A stretch of 64,000 nucleotides of DNA. Source: Stenotrophomonas sp. BIGb0135. GTDB lineage: Bacteria; Pseudomonadota; Gammaproteobacteria; Xanthomonadales; Xanthomonadaceae. The stretch's first letter is position 1. Each line of letters begins with the position of its first letter. The notes below the pieces were generated by a model. The model was not told the DNA's origin and ran no database searches. It was given only the letters and a program-made list of their open reading frames with translations. Of the stretch, positions 11,024 to 21,709 are shown piece after piece. Position numbers and translations under genes: made by a program. The stretch covers positions 372,001-436,000 of the forward strand of contig NZ_JANUDX010000002.1 of the NCBI RefSeq assembly GCF_024810105.1, written 5' to 3'.

Positions 11024-12288
11024 GCCGCCGCCTTGCGCGCCAGCAACTCGGCCACCGCATCGGCCGCACGCGCCGACGCGTCCTGCCGCAGTTGCAGGTG
11101 CAGCCGCTGGTAAGTGTCCTGCAGGTCGATCGCCCGTTGCGGGTGGTCGAACCACTGCAGGATCGCCGCGGCCAGCTTGTCGGGGATGCAGTCGTGCTGG
11201 ATCAACTCCGGCGCCAGGTCCTTGCCCGCCAGGATGTTCGGCAGCGCGAAACGGTCCACCTTGATCAACCCCAGCGCCTTCACGATCCGATAGGTCAGCT
11301 CGGCCACCCGGTACCCCACCACCATCGGCCGCTTCACCAGCATCGTCTCCAGCGTCGCCGTGCCCGACGCCAGCACCACCACGTCCGCGGCGATCATCGC
11401 GTTGCGGGCATCGCCATCGAGCAGGTGCGAGTACGCCACCGGCAACGCCGAGCGCGACAACTGCTCGCTGATCAACTGGCGACACGCCGGGTTGGCTGCC
11501 GGTACCACCACGTGCAGCCCCGGAATGCGCTCGGATACCTGCCAGGCCGCTTCGAAGAAAGGCCCGCCCAACCGGCCGATCTCACCCAACCGGCTGCCCG
11601 GCAGCACCGCCAGCACTTTCGCGTTGGATGGCAGGCCCAGCGCCGCGCGCGCCTGCTCGCGGTCGCTGTGCAGGGGAATGTCGTCGGCCATCGGATGCCC
11701 GACGAAGCGGGCATCGATACCGTGCCTGGCGTAGATCGGCGGCTCCATCGGGAACAGGCACAGCACCAGGTCGGCGCTGGCCCCGATCTTTTCGGCGCGC
11801 TTCTCGCGCCAGGCCCATACCGACGGGCTCACGTAGTGCACCGTGGTGATCCCGCGTTCCTTCAGCCAGCGCTCCACGCCCAGGTTGAAGTCCGGCGCAT
11901 CGATGCCGATGAACACGTCCGGTTCCCATGCCAGCGCCCGCGTGCGGAACTCACCGCGCAGCTTCAACAGCCGCGGCAGGTGGCGCAGGATCTCGGTCAG
12001 CCCCATCAGCGCCAGCTCGCTGGCATCGAACCAGGTCTGGCAGCCGGCGCTGCGCATCGCATCGCCGCCGATGCCGGCGAACTCCGCATTCGGGAACCGC
12101 GCCTTGAGCTCGCGCACCAGGCCCGCGCCGAGCAGGTCGCCGGAGGCTTCGCCGGCGACAAGCGCGATCCGCACCGGCCGCGTCGAGCCATGCGCGTGGA
12201 CCACCCGCTCGAGGGCATCGGCCGCCGTCGCCAGGTCGATGATCTCGGCAGTCGTGCCCGCTGGAAGGTGCCCGCCCGGCGCCGTCAT
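11020..12288 (-). CDS. lpxB: Lipid-A-disaccharide synthase
   Basis: A 422-residue GT-B-like glycosyltransferase. It joins UDP-diacylglucosamine and lipid X into the lipid A disaccharide at the inner membrane. The core begins at about residue 40 with [18 protein letters not shown], preceded by a roughly 40-residue extension compared with E. coli. Further motifs are [30 protein letters not shown] and [23 protein letters not shown]. Its start overlaps the lpxA stop (ATGA) and its stop overlaps the rnhB GTG, showing translational coupling. Confidence 0.97.
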   Translation of the reverse strand: MTAPGGHLPAGTTAEIIDLATAADALERVVHAHGSTRPVRIALVAGEASGDLLGAGLVRELKARFPNAEFAGIGGDAMRSAGCQTWFDASELALMGLTEILRHLPRLLKLRGEFRTRALAWEPDVFIGIDAPDFNLGVERWLKERGITTVHYVSPSVWAWREKRAEKIGASADLVLCLFPMEPPIYARHGIDARFVGHPMADDIPLHSDREQARAALGLPSNAKVLAVLPGSRLGEIGRLGGPFFEAAWQVSERIPGLHVVVPAANPACRQLISEQLSRSALPVAYSHLLDGDARNAMIAADVVVLASGTATLETMLVKRPMVVGYRVAELTYRIVKALGLIKVDRFALPNILAGKDLAPELIQHDCIPDKLAAAILQWFDHPQRAIDLQDTYQRLHLQLRQDASARAADAVAELLARKAAA

Positions 12289-13076
12289 CGCAGCAGCGGC
12301 CTCTCGGCGTGCTCGATGAAGTCCAGCAGGTCCTTGACGTCGGCACTGTGCTCGGCCTGTTCGGCCAGCTGCAGCTTGGCTTCGGCCAACGGCAGGCCGG
12401 CCACGTAGAGCGTACGGTAGGCGCGCTTGATGCTGGCGATGCGCTCGGCATCGAAGCCGCGGCGCTTGAGGCCTTCGCTGTTGATCCCGCGCGGGCGACC
12501 CAGCGAGTCGCTGCCCACCATGGTGAACGGCGGCACGTCGCCATTGGTCAGCGCGCCCATGCCCAGGAAGGCATGCGCGCCGATCCGGCAGAACTGATGT
12601 GCCCCGGCGAAGCCGCTGATGATCACGTAGTCGCCGACGGTGACGTGGCCGGCCAGCGTGGTGTTGTTGGAGAACACGCAGTGGCTGCCCACATGGCAGT
12701 CGTGGGCCACGTGGGTGTAGGCCAGCATCCAGTTGTCATCGCCAACGGTGGTGATGCCGCCGCCACCCTCGGTGCCGCGGTTGATGGTGACGAACTCGCG
12801 GATGACATTGCCATCGCCGATCACCAGCTGGGTGCGCTCGCCGTTGTACTTCTTGTCCTGCGGCTCGCCGCCGATCGCGGCGTGGCCGATGAAACGGTTG
12901 TCGCGGCCGATCCGGGTCGGGCCGTGGATCGAGCAGTGCGGGCCGACCTCGGTGCCGGCGCCGATCTCGACATCGGCGCCGATCAGGCAGAACGCACCGA
13001 CGCGCACATCCGCAGCCAATCTCGCCGACGGGTCGATGACCGCGGTAGGGTGGATGAGAGGGGCGTTGTTGCTCAT
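12285..13076 (-). CDS. lpxA: UDP-N-acetylglucosamine acyltransferase
   Basis: A 263-residue left-handed beta-helix protein with hexapeptide repeats. It O-acylates UDP-GlcNAc, the first step of lipid A synthesis. The catalytic His falls at residue 125 ([10 protein letters not shown]), the same number as in E. coli LpxA. The C-terminal helical domain ([21 protein letters not shown]) is present. It lies 19 bp after fabZ and overlaps lpxB by four bases. Confidence 0.98.
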   Translation of the reverse strand: MSNNAPLIHPTAVIDPSARLAADVRVGAFCLIGADVEIGAGTEVGPHCSIHGPTRIGRDNRFIGHAAIGGEPQDKKYNGERTQLVIGDGNVIREFVTINRGTEGGGGITTVGDDNWMLAYTHVAHDCHVGSHCVFSNNTTLAGHVTVGDYVIISGFAGAHQFCRIGAHAFLGMGALTNGDVPPFTMVGSDSLGRPRGINSEGLKRRGFDAERIASIKRAYRTLYVAGLPLAEAKLQLAEQAEHSADVKDLLDFIEHAERPLLR

Positions 13077-13095
13077 TGCAGGTCTCCTGCCTGGG

Positions 13096-13551
13096 TCATT
13101 CGCGGGTGCCGGCGCACAGCACTTCGGCGCAGGCGACCACCTCGCCGTCGACCTTGGCCACGCAGTCGTACACCGCCATGTTGCGGATGACGCGTTTGAT
13201 CTCCACGTGCATTTCCAGCACGTCGCCGGGCACTACCTGCTTGGTGAAGCGGGCCTTGTCCACCTTGACCATGTAGAACAGCTTGGACTGCGCGTCACGG
13301 CCGAGGGTCAACTGGGTCAGCACGCCACCGGCCTGGGCCATGGCTTCGATGATCAGCACGCCGGGCATGATCGGCTGGCTGGGGAAGTGGCCCTGGAAGA
13401 ACGGCTCGTTGATGCTGACGTTCTTGGTGGCGATGATGGTCCGCTTCTCGTAATCGATCGCGATGACCTTGTCGACCAGCAGGAACGGATAGCGGTGGGG
13501 GATCAGTGCCTGGATCTGCTTGATGTCAGGCATCTTCTGGTCGTGGCTCAT
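13096..13551 (-). CDS. fabZ: 3-hydroxyacyl-ACP dehydratase FabZ
   Basis: A 151-residue hot-dog-fold dehydratase of fatty-acid elongation. The active site is His55 in [11 protein letters not shown] and Glu69 in LIIEAMAQ, matching E. coli His54/Glu68. I place the start at [10 protein letters not shown] because its ATG overlaps the lpxD TGA (ATGA) and GGAGAAGG lies just upstream. A longer frame into lpxD is not credible. It balances lipid A and phospholipid synthesis by competing for 3-hydroxymyristoyl-ACP. Confidence 0.97.
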   Translation of the reverse strand: MSHDQKMPDIKQIQALIPHRYPFLLVDKVIAIDYEKRTIIATKNVSINEPFFQGHFPSQPIMPGVLIIEAMAQAGGVLTQLTLGRDAQSKLFYMVKVDKARFTKQVVPGDVLEMHVEIKRVIRNMAVYDCVAKVDGEVVACAEVLCAGTRE

Positions 13552-14570
13552 TCCTTCTCCTTGCTCACAGACAGGATGCGACGGGCCAGGGCATCCAGCT
13601 GCTTGAAGCGCGCGGCGTTCTTGCGCCACGTGCGGTTGTCGGTCAACGGGGTGCCGGACGAGTACTCGCCCGGCTCATGGATGGAGTTGCGCACCACCGA
13701 CTTGCCGGTGATGACGACCTTGTCGCAGATTTCGAGGTGGCCGACGACGCCGACATGCCCACCGAGCAGGCAGTAGCGGCCGATCTTGGCGCTGCCGGCG
13801 ATGCCGGTGCAGCCGGCGATGGCCGAGTGCGAGCCGATCTGGACGTTGTGCGCGATCTGCACGAGGTTGTCCAGGCGCACGTCGTCGTCGAGCACGGTGT
13901 CTTCCAGGGCGCCGCGGTCGACGCAGGTATTGGCGCCGATCTCGCAGTCGTTGCCGATGCGCACGCCGCCCAGTTGGGGCACCTTGATCCAGGCGCCGGC
14001 GTCCATGGCCAGGCCGAAGCCGTCGGCGCCGAGCACGGCACCGGGATGCACGCGGACGCGCTTGCCGAGCCTGACCCGGGTAACCAGGGTGACCCGGGCA
14101 ATCAGTTCGCAGCCGGTATCCAGGTGGCAGTCCTCGCCGATGATGCTGCCGGCACCGATGATGCAGTTCTCGCCGACGCTGCTGCCGGCGCCGATGCTGA
14201 CGAACGGGCCGATGTGCGCGCTGGCGGCCACCTGGGCGCTGGGGTCGATGACCGCGCTCGGATGGATGCCCGGCGGTCGCGACGGCGCGATGTCGAACAG
14301 CGCCGCGATCTTGGCGAAGGTGGTGTACGGGTCCTTGGCGATCAGCGCGGTGCTGGGGGCGGCATCGGCGTCCTCGGCGCGCAGCACCACGATCCCGGCC
14401 TGGCTGTCGGCCAGCAGGGAGCGGTAGCGCGGATTGGCGAGGAAGGTCAGCTGGCCGGGGCCGGCATGGGCGAGCGTGGCCACGCCATGGATGGCGGTAT
14501 CGGCCTGGCCATGGACCTGCAGGCCAAACTGCTCGGCGAGTTGCTGGGCGGAGTAGGTAGGAGTATTCAC
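13548..14570 (-). CDS. lpxD: UDP-3-O-(3-hydroxyacyl)glucosamine N-acyltransferase
   Basis: A 340-residue trimeric hexapeptide acyltransferase of lipid A synthesis. The N-terminal uridine-binding domain (about 1-100) leads into a left-handed beta-helix. The putative catalytic His241 lies in LVQIAHNVQIGSHSA, aligned with E. coli His239. The C-terminal helix runs TWRKNAARFKQLDALARRI. It is the first gene after the bamA terminator, so it probably starts a new transcript running lpxD-fabZ-lpxA-lpxB-rnhB. Confidence 0.97.
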   Translation of the reverse strand: MNTPTYSAQQLAEQFGLQVHGQADTAIHGVATLAHAGPGQLTFLANPRYRSLLADSQAGIVVLRAEDADAAPSTALIAKDPYTTFAKIAALFDIAPSRPPGIHPSAVIDPSAQVAASAHIGPFVSIGAGSSVGENCIIGAGSIIGEDCHLDTGCELIARVTLVTRVRLGKRVRVHPGAVLGADGFGLAMDAGAWIKVPQLGGVRIGNDCEIGANTCVDRGALEDTVLDDDVRLDNLVQIAHNVQIGSHSAIAGCTGIAGSAKIGRYCLLGGHVGVVGHLEICDKVVITGKSVVRNSIHEPGEYSSGTPLTDNRTWRKNAARFKQLDALARRILSVSKEKE

Positions 14571-14934
14571 CGGGGGAGTTTACCGTGCGCCGCCGAAACG
14601 GTCATGCGGGTCGGGGTTTTGGACATTGGCCGGCTAGTGGTGGCGTGGCGCCCTGGCGGCTGTCGCGCGGCCTCATGGCGGTCAGCCACGTCCAGGACAG
14701 GCGTAAAGCCCGTCCATGGGTGCTGGTGGGCGGCAACCATGCAGCCCAACGGCCCAGGCCAGGACGACCCGCCACGGCCCGGACGATTCGGTGCCAGCGC
14801 GGACGAGGAGGACTGGCCGATGGCCGGCTCCCGTTGATCCCAGGCATTCGTACCAAGCAAGGGTCGATACGCACCCCACGCGGTACCGAGCAACGATCAC
14901 GCCCAGCCCGACTCGGCACCGATCATTCCCCGCC

Positions 14935-14965
14935 CAAAAACGAAAACGCCGGGCAAAGCCCGGCG
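14935..14965 (-). terminator. Intrinsic terminator downstream of bamA
   Basis: The stem CGCCGGGC/GCCCGGCG has an AAA loop and, on the minus strand, is followed by TTTTCGTTTTT. It lies about 125 bp past the bamA stop and separates bamA from lpxD. Confidence 0.75.
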
Positions 14966-14990
14966 AATGCGTACCGCATCTGGTGGAGAG

Positions 14991-15030
14991 CCCCCTTCTT
15001 GTTGAAGGGGGCGCGCCGACAGGCGCGGGG
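14991..15030 (+). repeat. REP-like double hairpin (copy 1)
   Basis: A hairpin CCCCCTT...AAGGGGG is directly joined to a second hairpin CGCGCC-GACA-GGCGCG. The same two hairpins occur inverted at 50286-50324 with a different first loop. Confidence 0.75.
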
Positions 15031-15089
15031 TTAAGGAGGCAGGACGGGCCCCGAGGTTTGCAACGCAAACCTTGGGTTACCTTCGACGG

Positions 15090-17453
15090 TCAGAACTGAC
15101 CGCCAAACGTAAATTGCAGGCGCTCGATTTCGTCGCCGTCTTCCTTCTTCAGCGGGAACGCGTAGCTGATCGAGATCGGGCCGACCGGGGCGCGCCACAG
15201 CAGGGCCACACCGGTGGACACGCGCAGCTCGTTGGCCTTGAAGTTGTCCACGCCGTTGTAGACGTTGCCGAAGTCGACGAAGGCCGAGATGCGCGCCGAC
15301 GGGCTGTCGAACAGACGCGGGAAGTAGGCTTCCACCGAGCCCACGGTCTTGAGCGAGCCGCCCAGCGGCTGCCCGTTCGGGTAACCGGAGGTCACTTCAC
15401 GCGGGCCCAGGGTGTTGTCTTCGAAACCACGCACCGAGTTGGTACCGCCGGCGTAGAAGTTCTCGAAGAACGGCAGGCCCGAGGCGGTCACTACGCGGGT
15501 GGTGCCGTCCGGCTCGGTGACCACGGCGGACATGTCCTTGCCGTAGCTGTCGCCGTAGCCGACTTCGGCGCGGGTGTTGATGACCAGCGACGGGATGATC
15601 GGCCAGTACTTGGAGAACTGGTAGTTCAGCTTGTAGTACTCGACGGTCGAGCCGGGCAGGGTGGTTTCCAGGCCGACACGCTGGTAGGTACCGCGGGTGG
15701 GCATGAAGTAGTCGTTGCGGGTATCGCGCGCCCAGCCCAGCTCGCTGCGCCAGGAGTGGAACGTCTTGCGGCCGACGGCGTTGATGTAGTCGATGATCGA
15801 CTGCGGGGTCGAGCCCGGATAGGTGGTGATCTGGTTGCTGTCGATGCCCACCATCAGCGAGACGGTGTCGTTCTCGGTGATCGGCACGCCGAACACCACC
15901 TGCGCGGCACCGTTGGTGCTGTTGTACTGCGCGGTGTTGAAGTCGGAGTAGTCCAGTTCGCGCCAGGACAGGTTGTAGCCCAGCGAGACGCCGTCGTCGG
16001 TGAAGTACGGGTTGGTGTAGCTGAAGCCGTAACGCTGCAGGTAGCTGCTGCGCGACGCTTCGACCGACACGCGGTTGCCGCCGCCGAGGAAGTTGTTCTG
16101 CGACAGCTGCACCGAGGTGGTCATGCCGTAGGACTGCGAATAGCCCAGGCCGAACACGAAGCTGCCCGAGGTGGTTTCCTTGACGTTGTAGACCACGTCG
16201 ACCTGGTCGTTGCTGCCGGTGACCGGCGGCGTTTCCACGTCGACCGACTCGAAATAGCCCAGGCGCTGCAGGCGGATCTTGGAACGATCGATCGCGGCCT
16301 GCGAGTACCAGCTGTTCTCGAACTGGCGCATTTCGCGGCGCAGCACTTCGTCGGAGGTGCGGGTGTTGCCCTTGAAGGTGATGCGGCGCACCGACACGCG
16401 CGGGCCGGGAACGACCTGCATGTTGATGGCGACGGTCTGCTCGGCACGGTTGCTGGTCGGGATCGGGTTCACCTTGGCGAAGGCGTAGCCGATGTTGGAC
16501 AGCGAGTTGGTGATCGCGTCGGAGCTGAATTCCAGCAGGGCACGCGAGAACGTGTCGCCGGACTTCTGGATGACCATGCGCTCGACATCGGCCTGCGGCA
16601 GGATGGTGTCGCCGGTGACCTTGATGTCGGAGATCTTGTACTGCTCACCCTCGGTCACGCCGGCGGTGATGAACATGTCGCGCTTGTCGGGGCTGATCGA
16701 CACCTGGGTGGAGTCGATGCTGAAGTCCACGTAGCCACGGTCCAGGTACCAGGAGTTGAGCTTTTCCAGGTCGCCGGACAGCTTTTCCTTGGAGTACTGG
16801 TCATCGCGGCGGTACCACGAGGCCCAGTTGTGCTCCTTGGACTCCCACGTCTCCAGGATGTCTTCGGCCGGGTACTTTTCGGTGCCCACCAGGTTGACGT
16901 GCTGGATCTTGGCCGCCTTGCCTTCCTTGATCGCGATGGTGATGTCCACGCGATTGCGGTCCAGCGGGCTCACCGTCGGGGTGATGTCGACGTTGTATTT
17001 GCCACGGTCGTTGTACTGGCGGCGCAGTTCCTGGGTCACGCGGTCCAGGCTCAGGCGGTCGAAGGTGCCGCCCTCGCTCAGGCCGATGTCGCTCAGGCCC
17101 TTGAGCAGCTGGTCGCTCTTGATGTCCTTGTTGCCGGTGACGGTCAGCTTGTTGATCGCCGGGCGTTCCTTGACCGTGACCACCAGGATGTCGCCCTGGC
17201 GGGCCACCTGGACGTCTTCGAAGAAGCCGGTCTTGTACAGCGCACGGATGCTCTCGCCGACCTTGCTGTCGGTCAGGGTGTCGCCACGTTCCACCGGCAG
17301 GTAGGTGAACACGGTACCGGAGGTGATGCGCTGCAGACCATCGACACGGATGTCGCTGACGGTGAAGGGCTCGGCTGCCTGCGCCAGGGCGGGCACGCCG
17401 AAACCGGCGGCGAGTGCGAGGGCAAGCAGGCGGCGATTGGGGAGTCGCGTCAT
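15090..17453 (-). CDS. bamA: Outer membrane protein assembly factor BamA
   Basis: 787 residues. This central beta-barrel protein of the BAM complex inserts other barrels into the outer membrane. A signal peptide (LLALALAAGFGVPALAQA) precedes the first POTRA domain (FTVSDIRVDGLQRI). Five POTRA repeats run to about residue 420, then a 16-stranded barrel ends in the typical aromatic residue (QFTFGGQF). The start at MTRLPNRR is chosen for its signal peptide; an upstream in-frame start at 17501 adds 16 residues without one. It sits after rseP, as usual. Confidence 0.97.
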   Translation of the reverse strand: MTRLPNRRLLALALAAGFGVPALAQAAEPFTVSDIRVDGLQRITSGTVFTYLPVERGDTLTDSKVGESIRALYKTGFFEDVQVARQGDILVVTVKERPAINKLTVTGNKDIKSDQLLKGLSDIGLSEGGTFDRLSLDRVTQELRRQYNDRGKYNVDITPTVSPLDRNRVDITIAIKEGKAAKIQHVNLVGTEKYPAEDILETWESKEHNWASWYRRDDQYSKEKLSGDLEKLNSWYLDRGYVDFSIDSTQVSISPDKRDMFITAGVTEGEQYKISDIKVTGDTILPQADVERMVIQKSGDTFSRALLEFSSDAITNSLSNIGYAFAKVNPIPTSNRAEQTVAINMQVVPGPRVSVRRITFKGNTRTSDEVLRREMRQFENSWYSQAAIDRSKIRLQRLGYFESVDVETPPVTGSNDQVDVVYNVKETTSGSFVFGLGYSQSYGMTTSVQLSQNNFLGGGNRVSVEASRSSYLQRYGFSYTNPYFTDDGVSLGYNLSWRELDYSDFNTAQYNSTNGAAQVVFGVPITENDTVSLMVGIDSNQITTYPGSTPQSIIDYINAVGRKTFHSWRSELGWARDTRNDYFMPTRGTYQRVGLETTLPGSTVEYYKLNYQFSKYWPIIPSLVINTRAEVGYGDSYGKDMSAVVTEPDGTTRVVTASGLPFFENFYAGGTNSVRGFEDNTLGPREVTSGYPNGQPLGGSLKTVGSVEAYFPRLFDSPSARISAFVDFGNVYNGVDNFKANELRVSTGVALLWRAPVGPISISYAFPLKKEDGDEIERLQFTFGGQF

Positions 17454-17526
17454 GTCACGTCCGGTTGGAGTCGAATGCAATGTTGCGGGATGCCGGCGCA
17501 TAAGACGACGACAAAAGGGAAAAAGT

Positions 17527-18885
17527 TCATCGCAGCGGCAGGCTGAGGATGTCGTTGTAGAACGCCAGTCCCATCAGCCCGGCCAGCAGCGCCAGGCCCA
17601 CGTACTGCCCGGCGGCCATGGCGCGCTCGCTCAGCGGGCTGCCCTTGACCAACTCAATAAGGTAATACAGCAGGTGCCCGCCGTCCAAGATGGGGATGGG
17701 CAGCAGGTTGATGATGCACAGGCTCAGCGACAGCAGGGCCAGGAAATACAGGAACCAGTCGGCCCCGCGCTGGGCCGAGACGTTGGCCACCCGGGCGATG
17801 GTGACCGGGCCGGAAATGTTCTGCAGCGAGGCGTTGCCGGTCACGATGCGGCGCATCATGCCCAGCGAGTCGCCGGCCATCCGCGCGGTTTCCCGCAGCG
17901 CCGCCGGCAGCGCGGCCAGCGGCCCGTACTGGAGCTTGGCGTCATAGGCCGGGGCGCTGGCCTGCGCAAAGCCGATGCCCAGCTGCCAGACCGGCGCGCC
18001 CTGCGCGTCCTTGCCCTGGCGCGGGGTCAGCTCCAGCGCCAGCCGTTCGCCGCCGCGCAGCACCTCGACCATGCCGGGGCCACCGCGCTCGCCGAGCGTG
18101 CGGATCTGCGGGGTCACCTGGTCGGCACCTTCGATGCGCTGGCCGTCGATGGCCACGATCAGGTCGCCGGGCATCACCACGCCCTGGGCGGCCGAATCGG
18201 GCAGGACCTTGTCCACCAGCGCCGGTTGCAGCGAGGACAGCCAGCCCACGCCCGCCAAAGCCAGCACGTGGCGCTCGTTGAACCCGGCGGGCAGTTGCGA
18301 CAGCGGCAGGCTGCGGGTGTGGGCCTGGTCCAGGCTGTCGCGCACCTCGATGCGGGCGTCGTGGCGGTCCATCGCCGCGGTGGTCAGGGCCATGCTGGCC
18401 TCGCCCGCGGTGGCCACGCTGCGGCCGTCCACGCTGAGCACGCGGTCGCCGGCCTGCAGCCCGGCGGCCTGGGCCATGCCGGTGGTGCGGCCGATGGTGG
18501 CCGAATAGTCCTGGCGGCCGAGCACGAACATCGCCCACAGCAGGGCGATGCACAGCAGCAGGTTGGCGACCGGCCCGGCGGCGACGATGGCGATGCGCTG
18601 CCAGACGGTCTTGTGGTTGAAGGCCTGGCCGCGTTCATGCGGATGCACCTCGACCTCGCGCTCGTCGAGCATCTTCACGTAACCGCCGAGCGGGATCGCG
18701 GCAATGGCGAACTCGGTGCCCGCGCGGTTGCGGCGCATCCACAGCGGCCGGCCGAAGCCGACCGAGAACCGCAGCACCTTCACCCCGCAGCGCCGTGCGA
18801 CCCAGTAATGGCCGAACTCATGGAACGTCACCAGCACGCCAAGGCTGACGATCATCCACCAGACGGATCGGATGAACTCACCCAT
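17527..18885 (-). CDS. rseP: RIP zinc metalloprotease RseP
   Basis: A 452-residue inner-membrane site-2 protease. In the family it cleaves anti-sigma factor RseA and clears signal-peptide remnants. The zinc motif HEFGH is at residues 22-26 in the first membrane helix. Two PDZ-like regions occupy the periplasmic middle, and the second metal site region is NLLPIPILDGGHLLYYLIE near the C-terminus. It lies between dxr and bamA, the standard order. Confidence 0.96.
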   Translation of the reverse strand: MGEFIRSVWWMIVSLGVLVTFHEFGHYWVARRCGVKVLRFSVGFGRPLWMRRNRAGTEFAIAAIPLGGYVKMLDEREVEVHPHERGQAFNHKTVWQRIAIVAAGPVANLLLCIALLWAMFVLGRQDYSATIGRTTGMAQAAGLQAGDRVLSVDGRSVATAGEASMALTTAAMDRHDARIEVRDSLDQAHTRSLPLSQLPAGFNERHVLALAGVGWLSSLQPALVDKVLPDSAAQGVVMPGDLIVAIDGQRIEGADQVTPQIRTLGERGGPGMVEVLRGGERLALELTPRQGKDAQGAPVWQLGIGFAQASAPAYDAKLQYGPLAALPAALRETARMAGDSLGMMRRIVTGNASLQNISGPVTIARVANVSAQRGADWFLYFLALLSLSLCIINLLPIPILDGGHLLYYLIELVKGSPLSERAMAAGQYVGLALLAGLMGLAFYNDILSLPLR

Positions 18886-18919
18886 GGGCGACGATGCTGG
18901 AGAAGGGCGGGAAGGGCAT

Positions 18920-20110
18920 TCAGGCGTGGTCGATGGCGGTTTGGGTGATCAGGCGGGCGCGCTGGTCGGCGGCCAGCAGGACCTCCAGTGTATCGGCGGA
19001 CTCCACCGACAGTGTTGCCAGAGCGTTAGCGACCAGCGCTGGAATGGCAAGGAAAGCGGTCTTTCCCTGAAGAAACGCTGAAACCGCGACTTCGTTGGCG
19101 GCATTGAGGATGGCCGGGGCGGTACCGCCGGCGGCCATCGCCTGCCAGGCCAGGCCCAGGCAGGGGAAGGCGTCGTTGTCGGGGGCCTCGAAATCCAGCC
19201 GGCCCTGGCGCAGCAGGTCCAGCCCGCCGACGCCCGATTCGATCCGCTGCGGCCAGCCCAGGCCGACGGCCAGGGTGGTGCGCATGTCCGGCAGCCCCAA
19301 CTGGGCCAGGGTCGATCCGTCGATGAACTCGACCAGCGAATGGACCAGGCTCTGCGGGTGCACCAGCACCTCGATGCGCTCGCCGGGCACGTTGAACAGG
19401 TGGTGGGCCTCGATGACCTCCAGCCCCTTGTTCATCAACGTCGCCGAATCGACCGAGATCTTCGGCCCCATCGACCACTTCGGGTGCGCCACGGCCTGGG
19501 CCGGGGTGACCTGCGCCAGCGCGGCGCGACTGCGGCCACGGAACGGCCCGCCCGAGGCGGTCAGCAGGATCCGGCGCACGCCGGCCCCGTCCAGGCTGGC
19601 ATCGCGCGAGCGCAGGCACTGGAAGATGGCGCTGTGCTCGCTGTCGATCGGGATGATCTCGGCGCCGCCCGCGGCGGCCTGGCGCATCAGCAGTTCGCCG
19701 GCCAGCACCAGCGACTCCTTGTTGGCCAGCAGGATGCGCTTGCCGGCCGCGGCGGCGGCCAGGGTCGAGGACAGCCCGGCGGCACCGACGATCGCCGCGA
19801 CCAGGGTGTCGCACTGGTCGCTGGCTGCCAGGGCATCCAGCGCGGCGGCGCCGGCGTGGGCCTCGGTGGCAAGGCCGGCATCGCGCAGGCCATCGCGCAG
19901 CGCGGCATACAGGGCCTCGTCGGCGATCACGGCGTGCGCGGGGCGGTGCGCGGCGCACAGCGCGACCAGCGCCTGCACCTGCCGGCCCGCCGCCAGCACG
20001 GTGACCTGGTAACGGTCCGGATGGCGCGCGATCACATCCAGCGCGGATGCGCCGATCGAGCCGGTGGCGCCGAACACGGCGACCCGGCGGGGAGCGTTGA
20101 CGGCATCCAT
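18920..20110 (-). CDS. dxr: 1-deoxy-D-xylulose 5-phosphate reductoisomerase
   Basis: 396 residues. It makes methylerythritol phosphate, the committed step of the non-mevalonate isoprenoid pathway, feeding UppS downstream. The NADPH-binding loop [15 protein letters not shown] is at residues 12-26. The substrate/metal region [15 protein letters not shown] and the [22 protein letters not shown] stretch are intact. The ATG at 20110 was chosen because it lies two bases after the cdsA stop. An in-frame extension into cdsA is arginine-rich nonsense. Confidence 0.97.
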   Translation of the reverse strand: MDAVNAPRRVAVFGATGSIGASALDVIARHPDRYQVTVLAAGRQVQALVALCAAHRPAHAVIADEALYAALRDGLRDAGLATEAHAGAAALDALAASDQCDTLVAAIVGAAGLSSTLAAAAAGKRILLANKESLVLAGELLMRQAAAGGAEIIPIDSEHSAIFQCLRSRDASLDGAGVRRILLTASGGPFRGRSRAALAQVTPAQAVAHPKWSMGPKISVDSATLMNKGLEVIEAHHLFNVPGERIEVLVHPQSLVHSLVEFIDGSTLAQLGLPDMRTTLAVGLGWPQRIESGVGGLDLLRQGRLDFEAPDNDAFPCLGLAWQAMAAGGTAPAILNAANEVAVSAFLQGKTAFLAIPALVANALATLSVESADTLEVLLAADQRARLITQTAIDHA

Positions 20111-20112
20111 GG

Positions 20113-20937
20113 TCAGAATCCGAAGATTTCCTTGCCCAGCGCGAACACCGGCAGCGCGGCGAGCACGCCGTCGATGCGGTCCAGCACGCCGCCGTGGCCG
20201 GGAATGATGTGGCCCGAGTCCTTGGCGCCCGCGTGGCGCTTGATCAGGCTCTCGTACAGATCGCCCAGGACCGAGGCGAACACGGTGACCACGGCGGTGA
20301 CGACCAGGCCGACCACGTGGCCGCCGTCGATGCCGGCCAGCCAGCCGAAGCCCAGCGCCACGATCAGGCCGGCGAGCATGCCGCCGCCCAGGCCTTCCCA
20401 GGTCTTGTTGGGGCTGATCCGCGGCGCCAGCTTGGTGCGGCCGAAGGTGCGGCCGGCGAAGTAGGCGCCCGAATCGGCGGCCCACACCACCGCCAGCGCG
20501 GTCAGCAGCCACAGGTGGCCGTTGTCGCCGCTGGCGTGGATGAGCACCAGCGAGGCCCATGCCGGCACGATGGCCAGGGTGCCGGCCAGCAGCTTGAGCG
20601 CGCGCGCCGGGCTGCTCGGGCTGGCGCCGAAGGTGAAGAAGCGCAGCCACAGCAGCGCCATCAGCCACCAGGCGATGCCGACCAGCGCGGCGATCTGGTA
20701 CAGCACCAGCGAGCCGTCGCCGGCCCATACCATCAGCACCATCAGCAACAGGTTCAGCACCAGCAGCACGGTACGGGCGAGGGTGTCGTCCACGTCGGCC
20801 AGCTTCAGCCATTCCCACAGCCCGATCAGGAACACGGCGGCGGCGGCGGCGGCCAGCCACTGGGTGGGCAGCATGAGAATGGCGAGGATGGCGACCGGCG
20901 CCATGATCAGCGCGGCGATGACTCGGGTCTTGGTCAT
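20113..20937 (-). CDS. cdsA: Phosphatidate cytidylyltransferase
   Basis: A 274-residue integral membrane enzyme making CDP-diacylglycerol for all phospholipids. It has about eight hydrophobic segments. The family signature near the C-terminus is recognisable as [13 protein letters not shown] (about 176-188) and [18 protein letters not shown] (about 247-264). The usual Ser after DRID is Gly here. Its ATG overlaps the uppS stop by four bases. Confidence 0.96.
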   Translation of the reverse strand: MTKTRVIAALIMAPVAILAILMLPTQWLAAAAAAVFLIGLWEWLKLADVDDTLARTVLLVLNLLLMVLMVWAGDGSLVLYQIAALVGIAWWLMALLWLRFFTFGASPSSPARALKLLAGTLAIVPAWASLVLIHASGDNGHLWLLTALAVVWAADSGAYFAGRTFGRTKLAPRISPNKTWEGLGGGMLAGLIVALGFGWLAGIDGGHVVGLVVTAVVTVFASVLGDLYESLIKRHAGAKDSGHIIPGHGGVLDRIDGVLAALPVFALGKEIFGF

Positions 20938-21704
20938 GGGGTGGACGTCTCGGTGGCCAGGGCGGCGATCTGGGCGCTGGTCAGGCCGAAGCGGCGTTCA
21001 CGTGCGGCGTAGGCGTCGAGCGCCTGCTGCAGGACGGCGGCGTCGAACTCGGGCCACAGCACGTCGGTGAACCACAGTTCGGTATAGGCCAGCTGCCACA
21101 GCAGGAAATTGCTGATGCGGGTGTCGCCGCCGGTGCGGATGAACAGGTCTGGCGGCGGCAGGTCGGCCAGGGCGACCCGGCTGGACAGCATCGCCTCGTC
21201 GATCTGTTCGGGCAGCAGGCGGCCGGCGGCCACGTCCGCGGCCAGCTCGCGTGCGGCCCGGGCGATGTCCTGGCGGCCGCCGTAGCTGGCGGCGATGCTC
21301 AGGGTCATCGCGCGGTTGTCGGCGGTGCGCTGCTCGGCCAGCTGCATGCGGCTGACCAGCGCGGCGCCGAAGCGCTCGCGTTCGCCGATGAAGCGGACGC
21401 GCACGCCACGGCGGTGCAGTTCGTCCACCTCGCGGTCGAGCGCATTGAGGAACAGCTTCATCAGCGCGTCGACTTCCTCGCTCGGCCGGCCCCAGTTTTC
21501 ACTGGAAAAGGCGAACAGGGTCAGCGCGGCGACGCCACGCTCCAGGCAGAAGTCGATGGTGCGGTTGACCGCGCGCGCGCCGGCGCGATGGCCGATCACG
21601 CGCGGGCGGCGTCGTTTCTGCGCCCAGCGCCCGTTGCCATCCATGATGATGGCAACGTGGCGCGGGATCGGCGCGAGGGTCGGGGTGGTCGGGGCCTGGG
21701 ACAT
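20934..21704 (-). CDS. uppS: Undecaprenyl diphosphate synthase
   Basis: 256 residues, a cis-prenyltransferase producing the C55 lipid carrier for peptidoglycan and polysaccharides. The catalytic motif [11 protein letters not shown] (Asp22) lies at 21-31, after HVAII. The motifs [14 protein letters not shown] and [19 protein letters not shown] are complete. It overlaps cdsA by four bases and starts five bases after frr ends. Confidence 0.97.
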   Translation of the reverse strand: MSQAPTTPTLAPIPRHVAIIMDGNGRWAQKRRRPRVIGHRAGARAVNRTIDFCLERGVAALTLFAFSSENWGRPSEEVDALMKLFLNALDREVDELHRRGVRVRFIGERERFGAALVSRMQLAEQRTADNRAMTLSIAASYGGRQDIARAARELAADVAAGRLLPEQIDEAMLSSRVALADLPPPDLFIRTGGDTRISNFLLWQLAYTELWFTDVLWPEFDAAVLQQALDAYAARERRFGLTSAQIAALATETSTP

Positions 21705-21709
21705 GGGGC

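Larger units (their letters stand above)
14571..15089. other. Intergenic region between lpxD and bamA; no gene seen
   Basis: In E. coli this position holds skp (ompH). Here no open frame gives a secreted Skp-like protein, with no signal peptide followed by a charged helical body. The region holds the bamA terminator and a REP-like double hairpin. The remainder should contain the lpxD promoter but I cannot point to one. Confidence 0.6.

Noticed and set aside
11024..11485. N-terminal extension of RnhB
   Set aside because: It overlaps the lpxB coding sequence and translates to Gly/Arg/Ala nonsense; the GTG at 11023 gives a full-length RNase HII.
15072..17546. An 824-codon plus-strand frame over bamA
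   Set aside because: Antisense of a full BamA coding sequence; no independent start or domain.
20111..20860. N-terminal extension of Dxr over cdsA
   Set aside because: Arg-rich shadow of cdsA; Dxr begins properly at 20110.
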